DNA of 48,923 nucleotides, taken from positions 1-48,923 of the forward strand of contig JAHJRX010000003.1 in NCBI GenBank assembly GCA_018830565.1, written 5' to 3'. The notes beneath the pieces are model-generated. The model saw nothing but the letters and a program-made list of their open reading frames with translations, was not told the origin of the DNA and did not search any database. Positions 8,771 to 18,304 of the stretch are shown here, piece by piece. The stretch's first letter is position 1; each line of letters opens with the position of its first letter. The DNA is from a bacterium. Lineage in GTDB: Bacteria; UBA9089; JAHJRX01. Both the position numbers and the translations under genes were made by a program.

Positions 8771-9667
8771 ATGTTTCTCCAGCAAGTTATTAATGGACTT
8801 ACTTTAGGATGTATCTATGCTCTCATTGCTTTAGGTTATACTTTGATCTTTGGCATTATTAAGCTTATTAATTTTGCTCAAGGAGAAGTGTCGATGGTGG
8901 GAGCCTATATCGCCGTGGGAGTGATTATCGTTTTAAGTAAGTTTGGATTTTTAACAGAAAATTTATTTTTAAGTTTAACTTTTGTCTTCTTGGTAACGGT
9001 GATAGGGTGTTCTTTATTAGGAATATTAGTAGAACTGGTGGCTTTTCGTCCCCTTAGAAATTCTCCTTCTCTTAGTGCTTTAATTACTTCTTTAGGAGTA
9101 TCTATCTTTCTCCAAAATGGTTTTATGCTCTTATTTGGCTCTGAGAATAAGATATTTCCTTCTCTTTTCCAAAAACTACTCCCTTTAGGAAATACTCATC
9201 TTTCTTATCTTCAAATATTTATTATTGTCTTATCCTTAATCTTGATGCTATTACTCCACCTTTTTATCAAAAAGACCAAATTAGGCAAATCTATGCGGGC
9301 AGTTTCAGAGGATAAGGTGCTCTCTAATTTAATGGGTATCAACATCAACAAGACCATTAGAAGTACTTTTATTGTAGCTTCTATTTTGGGGGGTGTGTCT
9401 GGAATTATGTTGGGTATGTATTATGGAGTAGCTCGTTACGATATGGGGCTTTTTCCTGGGATTAAAGCTTTTACGGCCGCTATCTTAGGGGGAATTGGAA
9501 ATGTCCCTGGAGCAATGGTGGGGGGAGTGGTCTTGGGAATTGTAGAAAGTTTAAGTGCGGGATATATTTCTGTAGATTATAAGGATGTTTTTGCTTTTAT
9601 TCTCTTGATTATAGTCTTGATCTTTAAGCCTCAAGGATTTTTAGGAGAGAAAGTTTCTCAAGAATAG
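8771..9667 (+). CDS. livH: Branched-chain amino-acid ABC transporter permease LivH
   Basis: 298 residues with about eight hydrophobic segments. The N-terminus QQVINGLTLGCIYALIALGY and the following TLIFGIIKLINFAQGEVSM are diagnostic of LivH-type inner-membrane permeases. The EAA-like cytoplasmic loop (MRAVSEDKVLSNLMGIN) is present near 175-195, and the end (ILIFKPQGFLGEK) is typical. It forms the pore with the LivM half of the next gene. The ATG at 8771 has only a weak upstream ribosome site, possibly because the upstream repeat element displaced the original leader. Confidence 0.92.
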   Translation: MFLQQVINGLTLGCIYALIALGYTLIFGIIKLINFAQGEVSMVGAYIAVGVIIVLSKFGFLTENLFLSLTFVFLVTVIGCSLLGILVELVAFRPLRNSPSLSALITSLGVSIFLQNGFMLLFGSENKIFPSLFQKLLPLGNTHLSYLQIFIIVLSLILMLLLHLFIKKTKLGKSMRAVSEDKVLSNLMGININKTIRSTFIVASILGGVSGIMLGMYYGVARYDMGLFPGIKAFTAAILGGIGNVPGAMVGGVVLGIVESLSAGYISVDYKDVFAFILLIIVLIFKPQGFLGEKVSQE

Positions 9668-9677
9668 TAAACTTGCC

Positions 9678-9816
9678 GTAAGTGTTCAGCTATCAGCCTT
9701 CAGCTTGGACAAGGCCTTACAGCTCAAAAGCGGAAGACACAAAAGGTAGAAATGCTTCGTTTTGCCTTGATTTTATGGTCAAAGCTTTCTACTTAAGCTT
9801 CAGGCTGAATGTTTAT
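9678..9816. repeat. Intergenic repeat family E, copy 2
   Basis: Left end gtaagtgttcagctatcagc; right end gcttcaggctgaatg is an imperfect inverse. The right half, read on the minus strand, carries the core gctttgaccataaaatcaag shared with the copy at 19203. It occupies most of the livH/livMG gap; the remaining 100 bp to 9921 is AT-rich, contains a ttcgcaaacc patch resembling family B ends, and has no gene. Confidence 0.55.
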
Positions 9817-9921
9817 AAATATTGATAAAATTCTAAACTTTAAGCAAATCCAAAGCCTAAATTTTCGCAAACCAATCTTTATCAGCAATACTAATTATGA
9901 AACTTTATAGAATATAGTTTT

Positions 9922-11679
9922 ATGCAAAGAGAAGGTATTTTAAGAAAATCCATCATTTCTTTTTTAATCATAGTCTCTTTAATTAGCCTGCCTTTTATCT
10001 TGCCTACCCAATACTATGTCCATATCTTAGTTCTTTCTGGAGTTTATGTCATTATGGCGACAGGGCTTAATTTGGTAGTAGGTTTGGTTGGTTTATTAGA
10101 TTTAGGATATATGGCTTTTTATGCTGTAGGTGCTTATAGCTGTGCTCTTTTATCTATTCATTACCAAATTTCATTTTGGTTTTTACTTCCTTTGGGGGGA
10201 ATATTAGCGGCAGGTTTTGGAGTATTGTTAGCTTTGCCAGCTTTGAGAGTTAGAGGAATGTACTTAGCTATTGTTACTTTAGGATTTGGAGAGATTACTC
10301 GGCTCATCCTTACTAATTGGGATAGCTTAACTAACGGACCTAAAGGGATAATGGGGGTTTTGCCTCCCCAGATAAATAACTTTACTTTTATCACCCCTAC
10401 TTCATTTTATTATCTAATCTTATTATTAGGAACAGGAGTGGTCCTGGCTACTTACCAGCTAAGCCAGTCCAGAATAGGAAAAATTTGGTTAGCGATTAAA
10501 GATGATGAAGTCGCAGCTTCTGCATTAGGAGTAAATATTATCAAGATGAAGTTAGCCGCTATAGCCATAGGAGCTTTTTTAGCGGGCATGGCTGGTTGTT
10601 TCTTTGTTAGTTGGCAAGGATTTGTAGCTCCCATGAGCTTTACTTTCTTGGAATATATTATTATCTTATCTATTGTCATTTTAGGTGGTCTAGGCAATAT
10701 TTTAGGTTCAGTAGTTAGTGCCTTTATCTTAATTATCTTGCCTGAACTTTTGAGAGAATTTCAGATATATAGGATGTTATTTTTTGGCTTATCTTTAATC
10801 CTGATCATGGTTTATAAAAGTAAAAGAAAGGTTAAAGCCAAGGATGTTACCTACCACGAAGATCTCGAAGTATCAAAAAAAGAGCATTTAAATATCTTAA
10901 AGAGTTTAGAAGTAAAAAATAGTATCAGACCTAAGGAAGGTATAGTTTTAGAAGCAGAAGGAATAAGTAAGAATTTTGGAGGCTTAAGAGCTTTATCTTA
11001 TGTAGACTTTAAAGTTAGAGAATTGGAGATCTTAAGTATTATTGGGCCTAATGGTGCAGGCAAGACGACTCTCTTTAATTGTATCAGTGGTTTAGAAAGA
11101 CCTGATTGTGGCAAAGTGCATTTTCAAGAAAAGAAGATTATCGGAGGTCATAAAGATTTAAAGACTTATCAAATAGCCAAAGCTGGTATCTCTCGAACCT
11201 TTCAAAATGCTCGGCTCTTTGAAAGCTTAAATGTTTTAGAAAATATCCTAATAGGAAGTTATCTTTATCAAGATAAAGAACAAGAAGAAGGAAGGGATAC
11301 TGCTCTCGATATGTTGGATTGTGTAGGTTTGAAAGAAAAGATTAAGGAAGAAGTTAATAGTTTAAGTTATGGCTACCAACGATACTTAGAGATTGCCCGA
11401 GCTTTGGCGACTAAGCCTAAACTACTCCTTTTGGATGAACCAGCGAACGGATTAAATAGGCACGAAAGAGAGATATTAATGAAGTTACTTTTTAAAATAA
11501 GGGAAGAATTAAGGATGACCATTATCTTAATTGAACATGATATGAGGGTAGTAATGAAGATTTCAGATAGGATAGTGGTTTTAGATCACGGAAAAAAGAT
11601 TGCCGAGGGAACGCCTCAAGAGATTAAAGAAAGTTCTTTGGTTCAAGGAGCTTATTTAGGAAAGAATAAAAATGAATGA
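9922..11679 (+). CDS. livMG: Fused LivM permease - LivG ATPase
   Basis: 585 residues, the length of LivM plus LivG. Residues 1-300 are a LivM-type permease (GLNLVVGLVGLLDLGYMAFYAVGAYSCALL; VAASALGVNI coupling loop; ILGGLGNILGSVVSA). A charged linker (about 300-340) leads to an ABC ATPase with Walker A GPNGAGKT near 375-382, signature LSYGYQRYLEIARAL near 479 (SYGYQ instead of the common SYGQQ), Walker B LLLLDEP near 502 and a switch His in LIEHDM. It belongs to the Leu/Ile/Val-type importer, energising the inner-membrane pore. The reading frame is continuous, so the fusion is real in this sequence. No clear Shine-Dalgarno site precedes the ATG. It overlaps livF by 8 bp. Confidence 0.92.
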   Translation: MQREGILRKSIISFLIIVSLISLPFILPTQYYVHILVLSGVYVIMATGLNLVVGLVGLLDLGYMAFYAVGAYSCALLSIHYQISFWFLLPLGGILAAGFGVLLALPALRVRGMYLAIVTLGFGEITRLILTNWDSLTNGPKGIMGVLPPQINNFTFITPTSFYYLILLLGTGVVLATYQLSQSRIGKIWLAIKDDEVAASALGVNIIKMKLAAIAIGAFLAGMAGCFFVSWQGFVAPMSFTFLEYIIILSIVILGGLGNILGSVVSAFILIILPELLREFQIYRMLFFGLSLILIMVYKSKRKVKAKDVTYHEDLEVSKKEHLNILKSLEVKNSIRPKEGIVLEAEGISKNFGGLRALSYVDFKVRELEILSIIGPNGAGKTTLFNCISGLERPDCGKVHFQEKKIIGGHKDLKTYQIAKAGISRTFQNARLFESLNVLENILIGSYLYQDKEQEEGRDTALDMLDCVGLKEKIKEEVNSLSYGYQRYLEIARALATKPKLLLLDEPANGLNRHEREILMKLLFKIREELRMTIILIEHDMRVVMKISDRIVVLDHGKKIAEGTPQEIKESSLVQGAYLGKNKNE

Positions 11680-12391
11680 AGAGATCTTATTGGAAGTAAA
11701 AGATATTTGGGTCTATTATACCAATATTCCTGCCTTGAAAGGTGTTTCGTTAAAGGTAAAAAGAGGAGAGATAGTAGCTCTTTTAGGGGCTAATGGCGCT
11801 GGAAAGACTACTACTTTAATGGCTATTTCTCAAATCTTAAAAATTAAGCAAGGCAAAATATTTTATAAAGGAAGGGATATAACTAATCTTTCTCCAGAAA
11901 AGATAGCTACGATGGGTATAAGACAGATACCAGAACGAAAGAAAGTCTTTCGTTATCTAAAGGTAGAAGATAACTTATTAATGGGTGCTTACTTAGAAAA
12001 AGATAAAGTTAAAATTAAAGAAAACTTAGAGAAAGTTTATCATTTTTTTCCTCAACTTTGGGAAAGAAAGGATAAATTAGGAGATACCTTAAGTGGCGGA
12101 GAACAACAGATGTTAGCTATTGGCATGGCTTTAATGTTAGAAGTAGAACTTCTTCTTTTAGACGAACCTTCCTTAGGACTGGCGCCTAAATTAGTGGAAG
12201 AAACTTTTGAAATCATAACCGAGATAAATAAAAAAGGAACTTCTATCTTATTAGTGGAGCAAAATGTTCAGATGGCTTTAGAGGTAGCTAAACGAGGATA
12301 TGTTTTAGAGGTAAGTCAAATTAAATTTGAAGATTCTGCCGAAGGTCTATTAAAAAATCCTAAAATTAAAGAAGCTTATTTAGGAAGTTAG
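11672..12391 (+). CDS. livF: Branched-chain amino-acid ABC transporter ATPase LivF
   Basis: 239 residues, the normal LivF size. Walker A GANGAGKTTTL (about 37-47), Q-loop region, the LivF hallmark MGIRQIPERKKVFRYLKVEDNL, signature LSGGEQQMLAIGMAL, Walker B LLLLDEPSLGLAP and the family switch segment LLVEQNVQMALE. It pairs with the LivG half of the preceding fused protein. The ATG lies inside the livMG end (8-bp overlap), implying translational coupling. The stop TAG overlaps the first bases of a family B repeat. Confidence 0.93.
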   Translation: MNEEILLEVKDIWVYYTNIPALKGVSLKVKRGEIVALLGANGAGKTTTLMAISQILKIKQGKIFYKGRDITNLSPEKIATMGIRQIPERKKVFRYLKVEDNLLMGAYLEKDKVKIKENLEKVYHFFPQLWERKDKLGDTLSGGEQQMLAIGMALMLEVELLLLDEPSLGLAPKLVEETFEIITEINKKGTSILLVEQNVQMALEVAKRGYVLEVSQIKFEDSAEGLLKNPKIKEAYLGS

Positions 12392-12482
12392 ACCCAATAA
12401 AAATTAGTTTGCGAAAAATTCAGCTTCCTAATAGCTTCCTAATAAGTTGAAAATTCTCTGTCAGTAAACTCTTAAGCTCATG
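12389..12482 (+). repeat. Intergenic repeat family B, copy 1
   Basis: Begins tagacccaataaaaattag, then tttgcgaaaaattcagctt, and continues through ttctctgtcagtaaactctt. The same run is found at 48515-48598 in the same orientation with a small internal difference (an extra ctaatagcttc here). It overlaps the livF stop codon. Confidence 0.65.
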
Positions 12483-12543
12483 TTTATAAATAATAAATGT
12501 TCAATCAAATGAGATCTATAATCTCAAAATCTTGCAATAATAA

Positions 12544-12572
12544 TTGACAATTAAATAAAGGTAAGATACGAT
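12544..12572 (+). promoter_or_regulatory. Candidate promoter for prfB
   Basis: Perfect -35 TTGACA (12544-12549), 17-nt spacer, -10 TACGAT (12567-12572), about 40 nt before the prfB start. It would drive prfB and probably purD and the HIT gene. Confidence 0.5.
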
Positions 12573-12612
12573 AAAATAAAGTTATTAAAGAATATGATAG
12601 GAGTTTAAGCTG

Positions 12613-13726
12613 ATGTGGGAAGAAAAATATTCAGAGATAGAAGAGATTCAAAAAAAGATAGATGATTTAAAGGAGTATCTTTGAATATAAAAAGAATTTA
12701 GAGATAGTTCAAAGATTAGAAAAACTAATTTTAAAGCCTAATTTTTGGAATGAAGGCGAAGAGGCCAAAAAAGTGATGCAAGAACTGAGTCAGGCTAAAG
12801 AAGGGGTAAGTATTATTGATCATTTATCTTCTAAGGTTGAAGATCTAAAAATATTAGTTAAATTAGGCGAGGAAGAAAATGATAGCTCAGTTATTACCGA
12901 AATCGAAAAAGAGATAGCTTTACTCCATAAAGATATAAGGGATCTTGAGTTAAGGAGCTTATTTAAAGAAGAGCATAGTAAAAATAATGCTTTGGTCTCT
13001 ATCCGTCCAGGCACAGGAGGGACAGAATCGTGTGATTGGGCTTCCATGCTTTTAAGGATGTATCTTAGATGGGCAGAGGCTAATGGTTTTAAAGTTTCTA
13101 TTCTCTACTTATTGCCAGACGAAGAAGCCAAAGGCATTAAAGATGTTACTCTTAAGGTAAGTGGTAATTATGCTTATGGTTACTTAAGAGCAGAAGATGG
13201 TGTCCATAGATTAGTAAGGATTTCACCTTTTGATGCCAGTGGAAGACGACATACTTCTTTTGTTTCGGTCTCAGTTATTCCTGAAATAGAAGATGATATC
13301 ATTGTAGAGATAAAAGATGAGGATCTATCCATTGATACTTTTCGAGCTAGTGGTGCTGGAGGGCAACATGTTAATGTTACGGATTCGGCAGTAAGAATTA
13401 CCCATCTTCCTACCAAGATGGTGGTTACTTGTCAAAACGAACGATCTCAATACAAAAACAAGATCAGTGCTTTGAAGGTTTTAAAGTCTCGGTTATATGA
13501 ATATTATCAAAGAGAAAAAGAAGAAAAGATGAAGAAAATTAGGGGTGAAAAAAAAGAGATTGCCTGGGGAAGTCAAATTCGCTCTTATGTTTTTCAACCT
13601 TATACTTTAATCAAGGACCATCGAACTGGAATAGAAAGAGGAGATGGTCAAAAGGTCTTAGATGGTGATCTGATGGATCTGATGATTGCTTTTCTTCAAA
13701 GCAAGGCTAAAGGTAAACAAAGTTAA
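12613..13726 (+). CDS. prfB: Peptide chain release factor 2, with programmed +1 frameshift
   Basis: RF2 recognises UGA and UAA and triggers peptide release. The gene is in two frames: ATG at 12613 reads 23 codons (MWEEKYSEIEEIQKK...EYL) to a TGA at 12682-12684. After CTT (12679-12681) the ribosome skips T12682 and continues with GAA at 12683 to the TAA at 13724. The joined protein is 370 residues, the usual RF2 length. The tripeptide anticodon SPF is at about 204-206 and the catalytic GGQ loop (GAGGQHVN) at about 249-251, both intact. Reading only the second frame would lose about 53 N-terminal residues. purD starts 1 bp after the stop. Confidence 0.95.
12671..12685 (+). promoter_or_regulatory. 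RF2 programmed +1 frameshift site
   Basis: An internal Shine-Dalgarno-like aggag (12671-12675) lies 3 nt before CTT TGA A (12679-12685). This is the classical autoregulatory RF2 slippage site: low RF2 gives a pause at TGA and a +1 shift on CTT/TTT. The spacing matches the known arrangement. Confidence 0.93.
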
Positions 13727-13727
13727 A

Positions 13728-14996
13728 ATGAGAGTCTTGGTGATTGGTTCTGGAGGTCGAGAGCATGCTATTTGTTATCAACTTAAACAAAGTAAAAAAG
13801 TAGAGCAGATTTATGCTATTCCTGGAAATGGAGGCTTAGCTAAGATAGCTTGTTGTCTAAACATTAATCTTGGAGAAGAAGGTTATCTTAAAAAGATTAA
13901 AGAGGTGGTAAATCAAGAAAAGATTGACCTTACTATTGTAGGGTCTGAAACCCCTTTAGTCGATGGGATAGTAGATTATTTTAAAAAAGATGGTTTAAAG
14001 ATATTTGGTCCCCAAAAAGCAGCCGCGATGATCGAAGGAAGTAAAGCCTTTGCTAAAGAATTTATGGTTCGTCACCAGATACCTACTCCAAGATATAAGA
14101 TATTTGAAGATGCTCAAAAGGCTATAAAGTATCTCGAAGAACATAATTATCCTTTAGTGGTTAAATATGATGGTTTAGCTGCTGGTAAAGGTGTCTTTAT
14201 TTGCCAAGGCAAAGAAGAAGCTACCCAGGCTATTGATGATATTTTAGTAAAAAAGATATTTAGTCAGGATAATCCTAAGATAATCATTGAGGATTTTGAA
14301 GAAGGAGAGGAGATTTCTTTATTAGCTTTTTGTGATGGTCAGGATGCCATCTGTTTGCCTTCGGCGCGAGATCATAAACGTCTCCTTGATGGAGATAAAG
14401 GTCCAAATACTGGAGGGATGGGAGCTTACTCACCTTTTCCTTTGGTAGATGATCAGTTATTAAAAAAGATAAAAGAAGAGATCTTGTTACCTACCGTAGC
14501 AGGATTAAGAAATGAAGGCCGGGCTTATGTAGGCGTACTTTACTTAGGATTAATTAAGACTAAAGAAGAGGTTAAGGTATTAGAATACAATGCTCGTTTA
14601 GGCGACCCTGAGGCTCAAGTGCTTTTACCTCGATTAGAAACAGATTTAATAGAGATAATTGAAGCTTGCTTAGAAGGAAGGATTAAAGAAATAAAGGTAA
14701 GGTGGCGTTTAAAATCTTGTCTTTGTGTAGTTTTAGCTTCTTCTGGATATCCGGAGACAGTTAAAAAAGGAAAAGAGATTGAAGGATTGGAGATAGAAGA
14801 TAATGAGGTGATTATTTTTCATGCGGGCACTAGGAGAGAAGGAGATAAGATAGTGACTAACGGAGGAAGAGTCTTAGGAGTAACAGCATTAGGTGAAGAT
14901 ATTTTAGAAGCTAAAGAAAAGGCTTATCAGGCAGTGAAAAAGATTAATTTTGAAGGAATGTATTATCGCTGTGATATAGGGAGAAATTATGCCTGA
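13728..14996 (+). CDS. purD: Phosphoribosylamine-glycine ligase (GAR synthetase)
   Basis: Purine synthesis step 2: 5-phosphoribosylamine + glycine + ATP to GAR. I place the start at ATG 13728 (MRVLVIGSGGREHA), the family's standard N-terminus, not at the upstream in-frame TTG 13686 inside prfB. 422 residues, normal length. Visible: N-domain GSGGREHA, ATP-grasp region VVKYDGLAAGKGVFIC near 145-160, HKRLLDGDKGPNTGGMGAYSP, and NARLGDPEAQV metal-binding motif near 292-302. It starts 1 bp after prfB and overlaps the HIT gene by 8 bp, so all three are probably co-translated. No other pur genes are nearby. Confidence 0.95.
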   Translation: MRVLVIGSGGREHAICYQLKQSKKVEQIYAIPGNGGLAKIACCLNINLGEEGYLKKIKEVVNQEKIDLTIVGSETPLVDGIVDYFKKDGLKIFGPQKAAAMIEGSKAFAKEFMVRHQIPTPRYKIFEDAQKAIKYLEEHNYPLVVKYDGLAAGKGVFICQGKEEATQAIDDILVKKIFSQDNPKIIIEDFEEGEEISLLAFCDGQDAICLPSARDHKRLLDGDKGPNTGGMGAYSPFPLVDDQLLKKIKEEILLPTVAGLRNEGRAYVGVLYLGLIKTKEEVKVLEYNARLGDPEAQVLLPRLETDLIEIIEACLEGRIKEIKVRWRLKSCLCVVLASSGYPETVKKGKEIEGLEIEDNEVIIFHAGTRREGDKIVTNGGRVLGVTALGEDILEAKEKAYQAVKKINFEGMYYRCDIGRNYA

Positions 14997-15333
14997 TTGC
15001 TTATTTTGTAAAATAATTTCTAAAGAGATTAAGAGTAACATCGCTTATGAAGATGAAAAAGTAATGGCCTTTTTAGATGTAAACCCTAAAGCTCCTCTTC
15101 ATATCTTAATTATTCCTAAAAAACATATCTCGACTATCTTAGAGATAGAAGAAGAGGATAAAGAATTAATTGGCCATATTTATTGGGTAGGAAATAAATT
15201 AGCTAAAGAAAATTATATTGACAAGGAAGGATTTAGAGTAATTTTAAACTGCAATAAAAATGCCGGCCAAGAAGTATTTCATATCCATTTTCATCTTTTA
15301 GGTGGTAGGAAATTACATTGGCCACCAGGGTAA
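14989..15333 (+). CDS. HIT-family (HINT-like) nucleotide-binding protein
   Basis: 114 residues, the usual size of bacterial HINT/YcfF proteins. It begins DCLFCKI (zinc-type Cys pair) and ends with the histidine triad HIHFHLLGGR, whose middle His is the catalytic nucleophile in family members that hydrolyse purine nucleoside phosphoramidates. The segment FLDVNPKAPLHILIIPKKHI is the conserved nucleotide-binding strand/loop. Its start overlaps the purD end by 8 bp. The physiological substrate is unknown. Confidence 0.92.
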   Translation: MPDCLFCKIISKEIKSNIAYEDEKVMAFLDVNPKAPLHILIIPKKHISTILEIEEEDKELIGHIYWVGNKLAKENYIDKEGFRVILNCNKNAGQEVFHIHFHLLGGRKLHWPPG

Positions 15334-15379
15334 TGGTAAGCTTATCAAGGTTTATTAAGTTTTAAAAATTTAATTTAAA

Positions 15380-15402
15380 TTTGATTTATTTGGATCTAGT
15401 TT
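15380..15402. repeat. Solo end of repeat family C
   Basis: The patch gatttatttggatctagttt matches the right end of the family C element near 47675-47695 (gatttatttgggtctagtta) with one or two changes. It is a fragment only, lying just before rpsU. Confidence 0.3.
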
Positions 15403-15425
15403 ACTTTTAGAGAGGGGGGATGAAG

Positions 15426-15605
15426 ATGGCTGAGGTATTCGTAAGAGATAATGAATCTTTTGAAAATGTCTTAAGAAGATTTAAGAAAGAATGTCAAAAA
15501 GCTGGCATATTGTCAGAGTTAAAGAAGAGAGCTTTTTATGAAAAACCAAGCGAAAGAAGAAAAAAGAAGATGGAGGCTGCTCGTAGGAAGAAAAGATGGA
15601 GGTAG
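15426..15605 (+). CDS. rpsU: 30S ribosomal protein S21
   Basis: 59 residues from the second of two close ATGs (15420 and 15426). The purine run gaggggg ends too close to the first ATG but is well spaced from the second, giving the standard N-terminus [23 protein letters not shown]. The basic C-terminus [20 protein letters not shown] is typical S21. It sits 42 bp before metK. S21 is lost in some bacterial groups, so its presence is mildly informative. Confidence 0.93.
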   Translation: MAEVFVRDNESFENVLRRFKKECQKAGILSELKKRAFYEKPSERRKKKMEAARRKKRWR

Positions 15606-15647
15606 AAATTTCCATCAGATAATTTAGAAAGGAGATAAGGTATAATT

Positions 15648-16793
15648 ATGAAAAGAAGGTATTTGTTTACTTCAGAATCAGTAACCGAAGGACATCCTGA
15701 CAAGATAGCTGATCAGATATCAGATAGCGTTTTAGATGCGGTTATGGAACGAGACAAGATGGGAAGAGTAGCTTGCGAAACTACAGTTGCTACTGGGATG
15801 GCTTTTATTTGTGGAGAAATTACCACTACCTGCTACGTAGAGATTCCTAAAATTGCTAGAAGTGTAATTAAAGATATTGGTTATACCGATGCAGATTATG
15901 GTTTTGATTACGAAAGTTGTGCTGTGGTGGTAGCTATTGATGAGCAGTCTCCAGATATAGCCTTAGGTGTGGATCGGGATGGAGCAGGAGATCAAGGAAT
16001 GATGTTTGGCTATGCTACTAACGAAACACCAGAATTTATGCCGATGCCTATTATCTTAGCTCATAAATTAACTAAACGGTTAGCTGAGGTACGAAAAAAT
16101 AAAGATATTGCTTTTTTGCGTCCTGATGGAAAGTCTCAAGTTACGGTTGAATACTTTGAAGGTAAGCCAGTTAGAGTGGATAGTGTCGTGATCTCAGCTC
16201 AGCATAATCCAGGAATCTCTTATGAAGTAATTAGAGAGAATATTTTAGAGAAGGTAATTAGAAAAGTGATTTCAGCTGAGCTTTTAGATGAAGAAACAAA
16301 GTATTATATAAATCCTACCGGCAGATTTGTGATCGGAGGTCCTCAAGGAGATACCGGTTTAACTGGAAGAAAGATTATTGTCGATACTTATGGAGGCATG
16401 GGTAATCACGGAGGAGGTTGTTTTTCCGGAAAAGACCCTACTAAAGTAGACCGTTCGGGCTCATATATGGCTCGTTATGTGGCTAAAAATATTGTTGCGG
16501 CAGGCTTAGCTGATCGTTGCGAGGTGCAAATTGCTTATGCTATTGGAGTAGCTGAGCCAGTTTCGGTAATGATCAACACTAAGGGTAGTGCTAGAGTCCC
16601 AGAAGAAGATTTAGAAAAAGTAGTCAAAAAAATGTTCAATCTGACCCCAAAAGGAATTATTGAAACATTAGATTTAAGACGACCTATTTATAAAAAGACA
16701 GCTTGTTATGGCCATTTTGGAAGAGATGAAAAGGAGTTTACCTGGGAAAAAAATAATATGGTAGAAGTTTTAAGATCAGCCTTTAGCTTATAA
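15648..16793 (+). CDS. metK: S-adenosylmethionine synthetase
   Basis: Forms SAM from methionine and ATP. 381 residues, normal length. Motifs: [14 protein letters not shown] (about 13-26), [15 protein letters not shown] (about 111-125), [22 protein letters not shown] (about 249-270), where the family has GGGAFSGKD and this protein has [10 protein letters not shown] strong aaaggaga precedes the ATG. The 42-bp gap to rpsU is too short for a SAM riboswitch and none is seen. ahcY follows after a repeat element, so synthesis of SAM and disposal of its by-product SAH are encoded side by side. Confidence 0.96.
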   Translation: MKRRYLFTSESVTEGHPDKIADQISDSVLDAVMERDKMGRVACETTVATGMAFICGEITTTCYVEIPKIARSVIKDIGYTDADYGFDYESCAVVVAIDEQSPDIALGVDRDGAGDQGMMFGYATNETPEFMPMPIILAHKLTKRLAEVRKNKDIAFLRPDGKSQVTVEYFEGKPVRVDSVVISAQHNPGISYEVIRENILEKVIRKVISAELLDEETKYYINPTGRFVIGGPQGDTGLTGRKIIVDTYGGMGNHGGGCFSGKDPTKVDRSGSYMARYVAKNIVAAGLADRCEVQIAYAIGVAEPVSVMINTKGSARVPEEDLEKVVKKMFNLTPKGIIETLDLRRPIYKKTACYGHFGRDEKEFTWEKNNMVEVLRSAFSL

Positions 16794-16805
16794 TAAATTA
16801 AAAAA

Positions 16806-16930
16806 GTAAGCATTCAAGTATCAGCTTTAATTAGGAATAAGTCCAGTTAAAGAAAGAGGTGCATATTTTTTCAGAGACGTTACTCCTTGATTTTATTAAC
16901 GTTAGCTGATAGCTATAGCTGAACTTACTT
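16806..16930. repeat. Intergenic repeat family E, copy 3
   Basis: Left end gtaagcattcaagtatcagc, right end gctgatagctatagctgaac then ttac, an approximate inverted pair. The inner patch ccttgattttat is shared with the copies at 9678 and 19203. It fills most of the metK/ahcY gap. Confidence 0.5.
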
Positions 16931-16997
16931 AAAAAGAAATCTCAAGCTTAAAAACGAACAAAAAGTTTATTAAATAATTAAAAGGAGATGGTAAAAA

Positions 16998-18263
16998 ATG
17001 TCTACTCAACAATATGATGTAGCAGATATAAATTTAGCGAGTAAGGGAAGACAGCGAATAAAGTGGGCGGCGAGAGAAATGTCGGTCTTAAGTATCATTA
17101 AAGAGCGGTTTAAGAAAGAAAAACCTTTAGCTGGGGTTAAGATTGCTGCTTGTCTTCATGTAACCTCCGAGACTGCTAATTTAGTTGATACTTTAAAGGA
17201 AGGTGGAGCAGAAGTAGTGCTATGTGCTTCTAACCCTCTTTCTACTCAAGATGATGTCGCGGCTAGTATTGTTTTAGACCTTGGAATACCTGTCTTTGCC
17301 ATTAAAGGAGAAAGCAACGAGACTTACTACCGCCATATTTACAGTACCTTAGAAATTAAACCTGATATAACTATGGATGATGGGGCAGATTTAGTCTCGA
17401 TCATTCATAAAGAGATGCCTGATTTAGCTAAAAAGATGATGGGAGGAACAGAAGAAACTACCACCGGGGTAATTCGACTGAAGAGTTTAGAGGCTAGAGA
17501 TGCTTTAATGTTTCCAGTAATTGCAGTTAATGAGGCAATGACTAAGCATCTATTTGATAATCGTTACGGGACAGGACAAAGTACTATTGATGGTATTCTT
17601 CGAGCTACTAATGTTTTACTTTCCGGCAAAAACTTTGTAGTTTGTGGTTATGGGTGGTGCGGTAAAGGAGTGGCGATGCGAGCTAAAGGCGCAGGAGCTA
17701 AGGTGATCGTGACCGAAGTTAATCCCGTCAAAGCTCTGGAAGCTTTAATGGAAGGTTTTCAAGTAATGCCTATTATGGAAGCTTCAAAGATTGGAGATAT
17801 ATTTGTTACCGTAACTGGCGATATTAATGTGATTAGAAGAGAACATTTTGAAGTAATGAAGGATAAGGCTATCTTAGCTAATTCAGGTCATTTTAATGTA
17901 GAGATTGATATTCCCACTCTGGAAAGTATTTCTAAGTCAAGAAGAACAGTTAGAGAGTTTGTAGAAGAATTTACTTTAAAAGATGAAAAAAAGATCTATC
18001 TTTTAGCTGAAGGAAGGTTAGTTAATTTATCTTCTGCCGAGGGGCATCCTTCTTCGGTAATGGATATGAGCTTTGCTAACCAATCTCTAAGTGCTCAATA
18101 TATGAAGGAAAATAAAGGTAAACTTAAAAATAAAGTCTATGTTATTCCTCAAGAGATAGATGAAGACATTGCTTTTATTAAGTTAAGTTCTATGGGAATG
18201 TCTATTGATGAATTAACGGAGGAACAAAAGAAGTATTTAGCTAGTTGGGAATTAGGAACCTAA
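16998..18263 (+). CDS. ahcY: Adenosylhomocysteinase
   Basis: Hydrolyses S-adenosylhomocysteine to adenosine and homocysteine, using bound NAD. 421 residues, the short bacterial/archaeal type. N-terminus [26 protein letters not shown]; substrate loop [25 protein letters not shown]; Rossmann motif [18 protein letters not shown] near 216-233; [10 protein letters not shown]. The C-terminus stops at ELGT without the Lys/Tyr tail of longer enzymes, as expected for the short type. The aaaggagatgg Shine-Dalgarno site is strong. With metK upstream it completes a methyl-cycle pair. Confidence 0.95.
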   Translation: MSTQQYDVADINLASKGRQRIKWAAREMSVLSIIKERFKKEKPLAGVKIAACLHVTSETANLVDTLKEGGAEVVLCASNPLSTQDDVAASIVLDLGIPVFAIKGESNETYYRHIYSTLEIKPDITMDDGADLVSIIHKEMPDLAKKMMGGTEETTTGVIRLKSLEARDALMFPVIAVNEAMTKHLFDNRYGTGQSTIDGILRATNVLLSGKNFVVCGYGWCGKGVAMRAKGAGAKVIVTEVNPVKALEALMEGFQVMPIMEASKIGDIFVTVTGDINVIRREHFEVMKDKAILANSGHFNVEIDIPTLESISKSRRTVREFVEEFTLKDEKKIYLLAEGRLVNLSSAEGHPSSVMDMSFANQSLSAQYMKENKGKLKNKVYVIPQEIDEDIAFIKLSSMGMSIDELTEEQKKYLASWELGT

Positions 18264-18304
18264 GAGCTTCTTTTTTTATTTATTAGACTAAAAGGAGTAA
18301 AATT

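Noticed and set aside
12682-12684. Sequencing error or pseudogene at the prfB TGA
   Set aside because: The surrounding signals exactly match the programmed RF2 frameshift.
15606-15647. SAM riboswitch before metK
   Set aside because: Only 42 bp separate it from rpsU; no room or conserved core.
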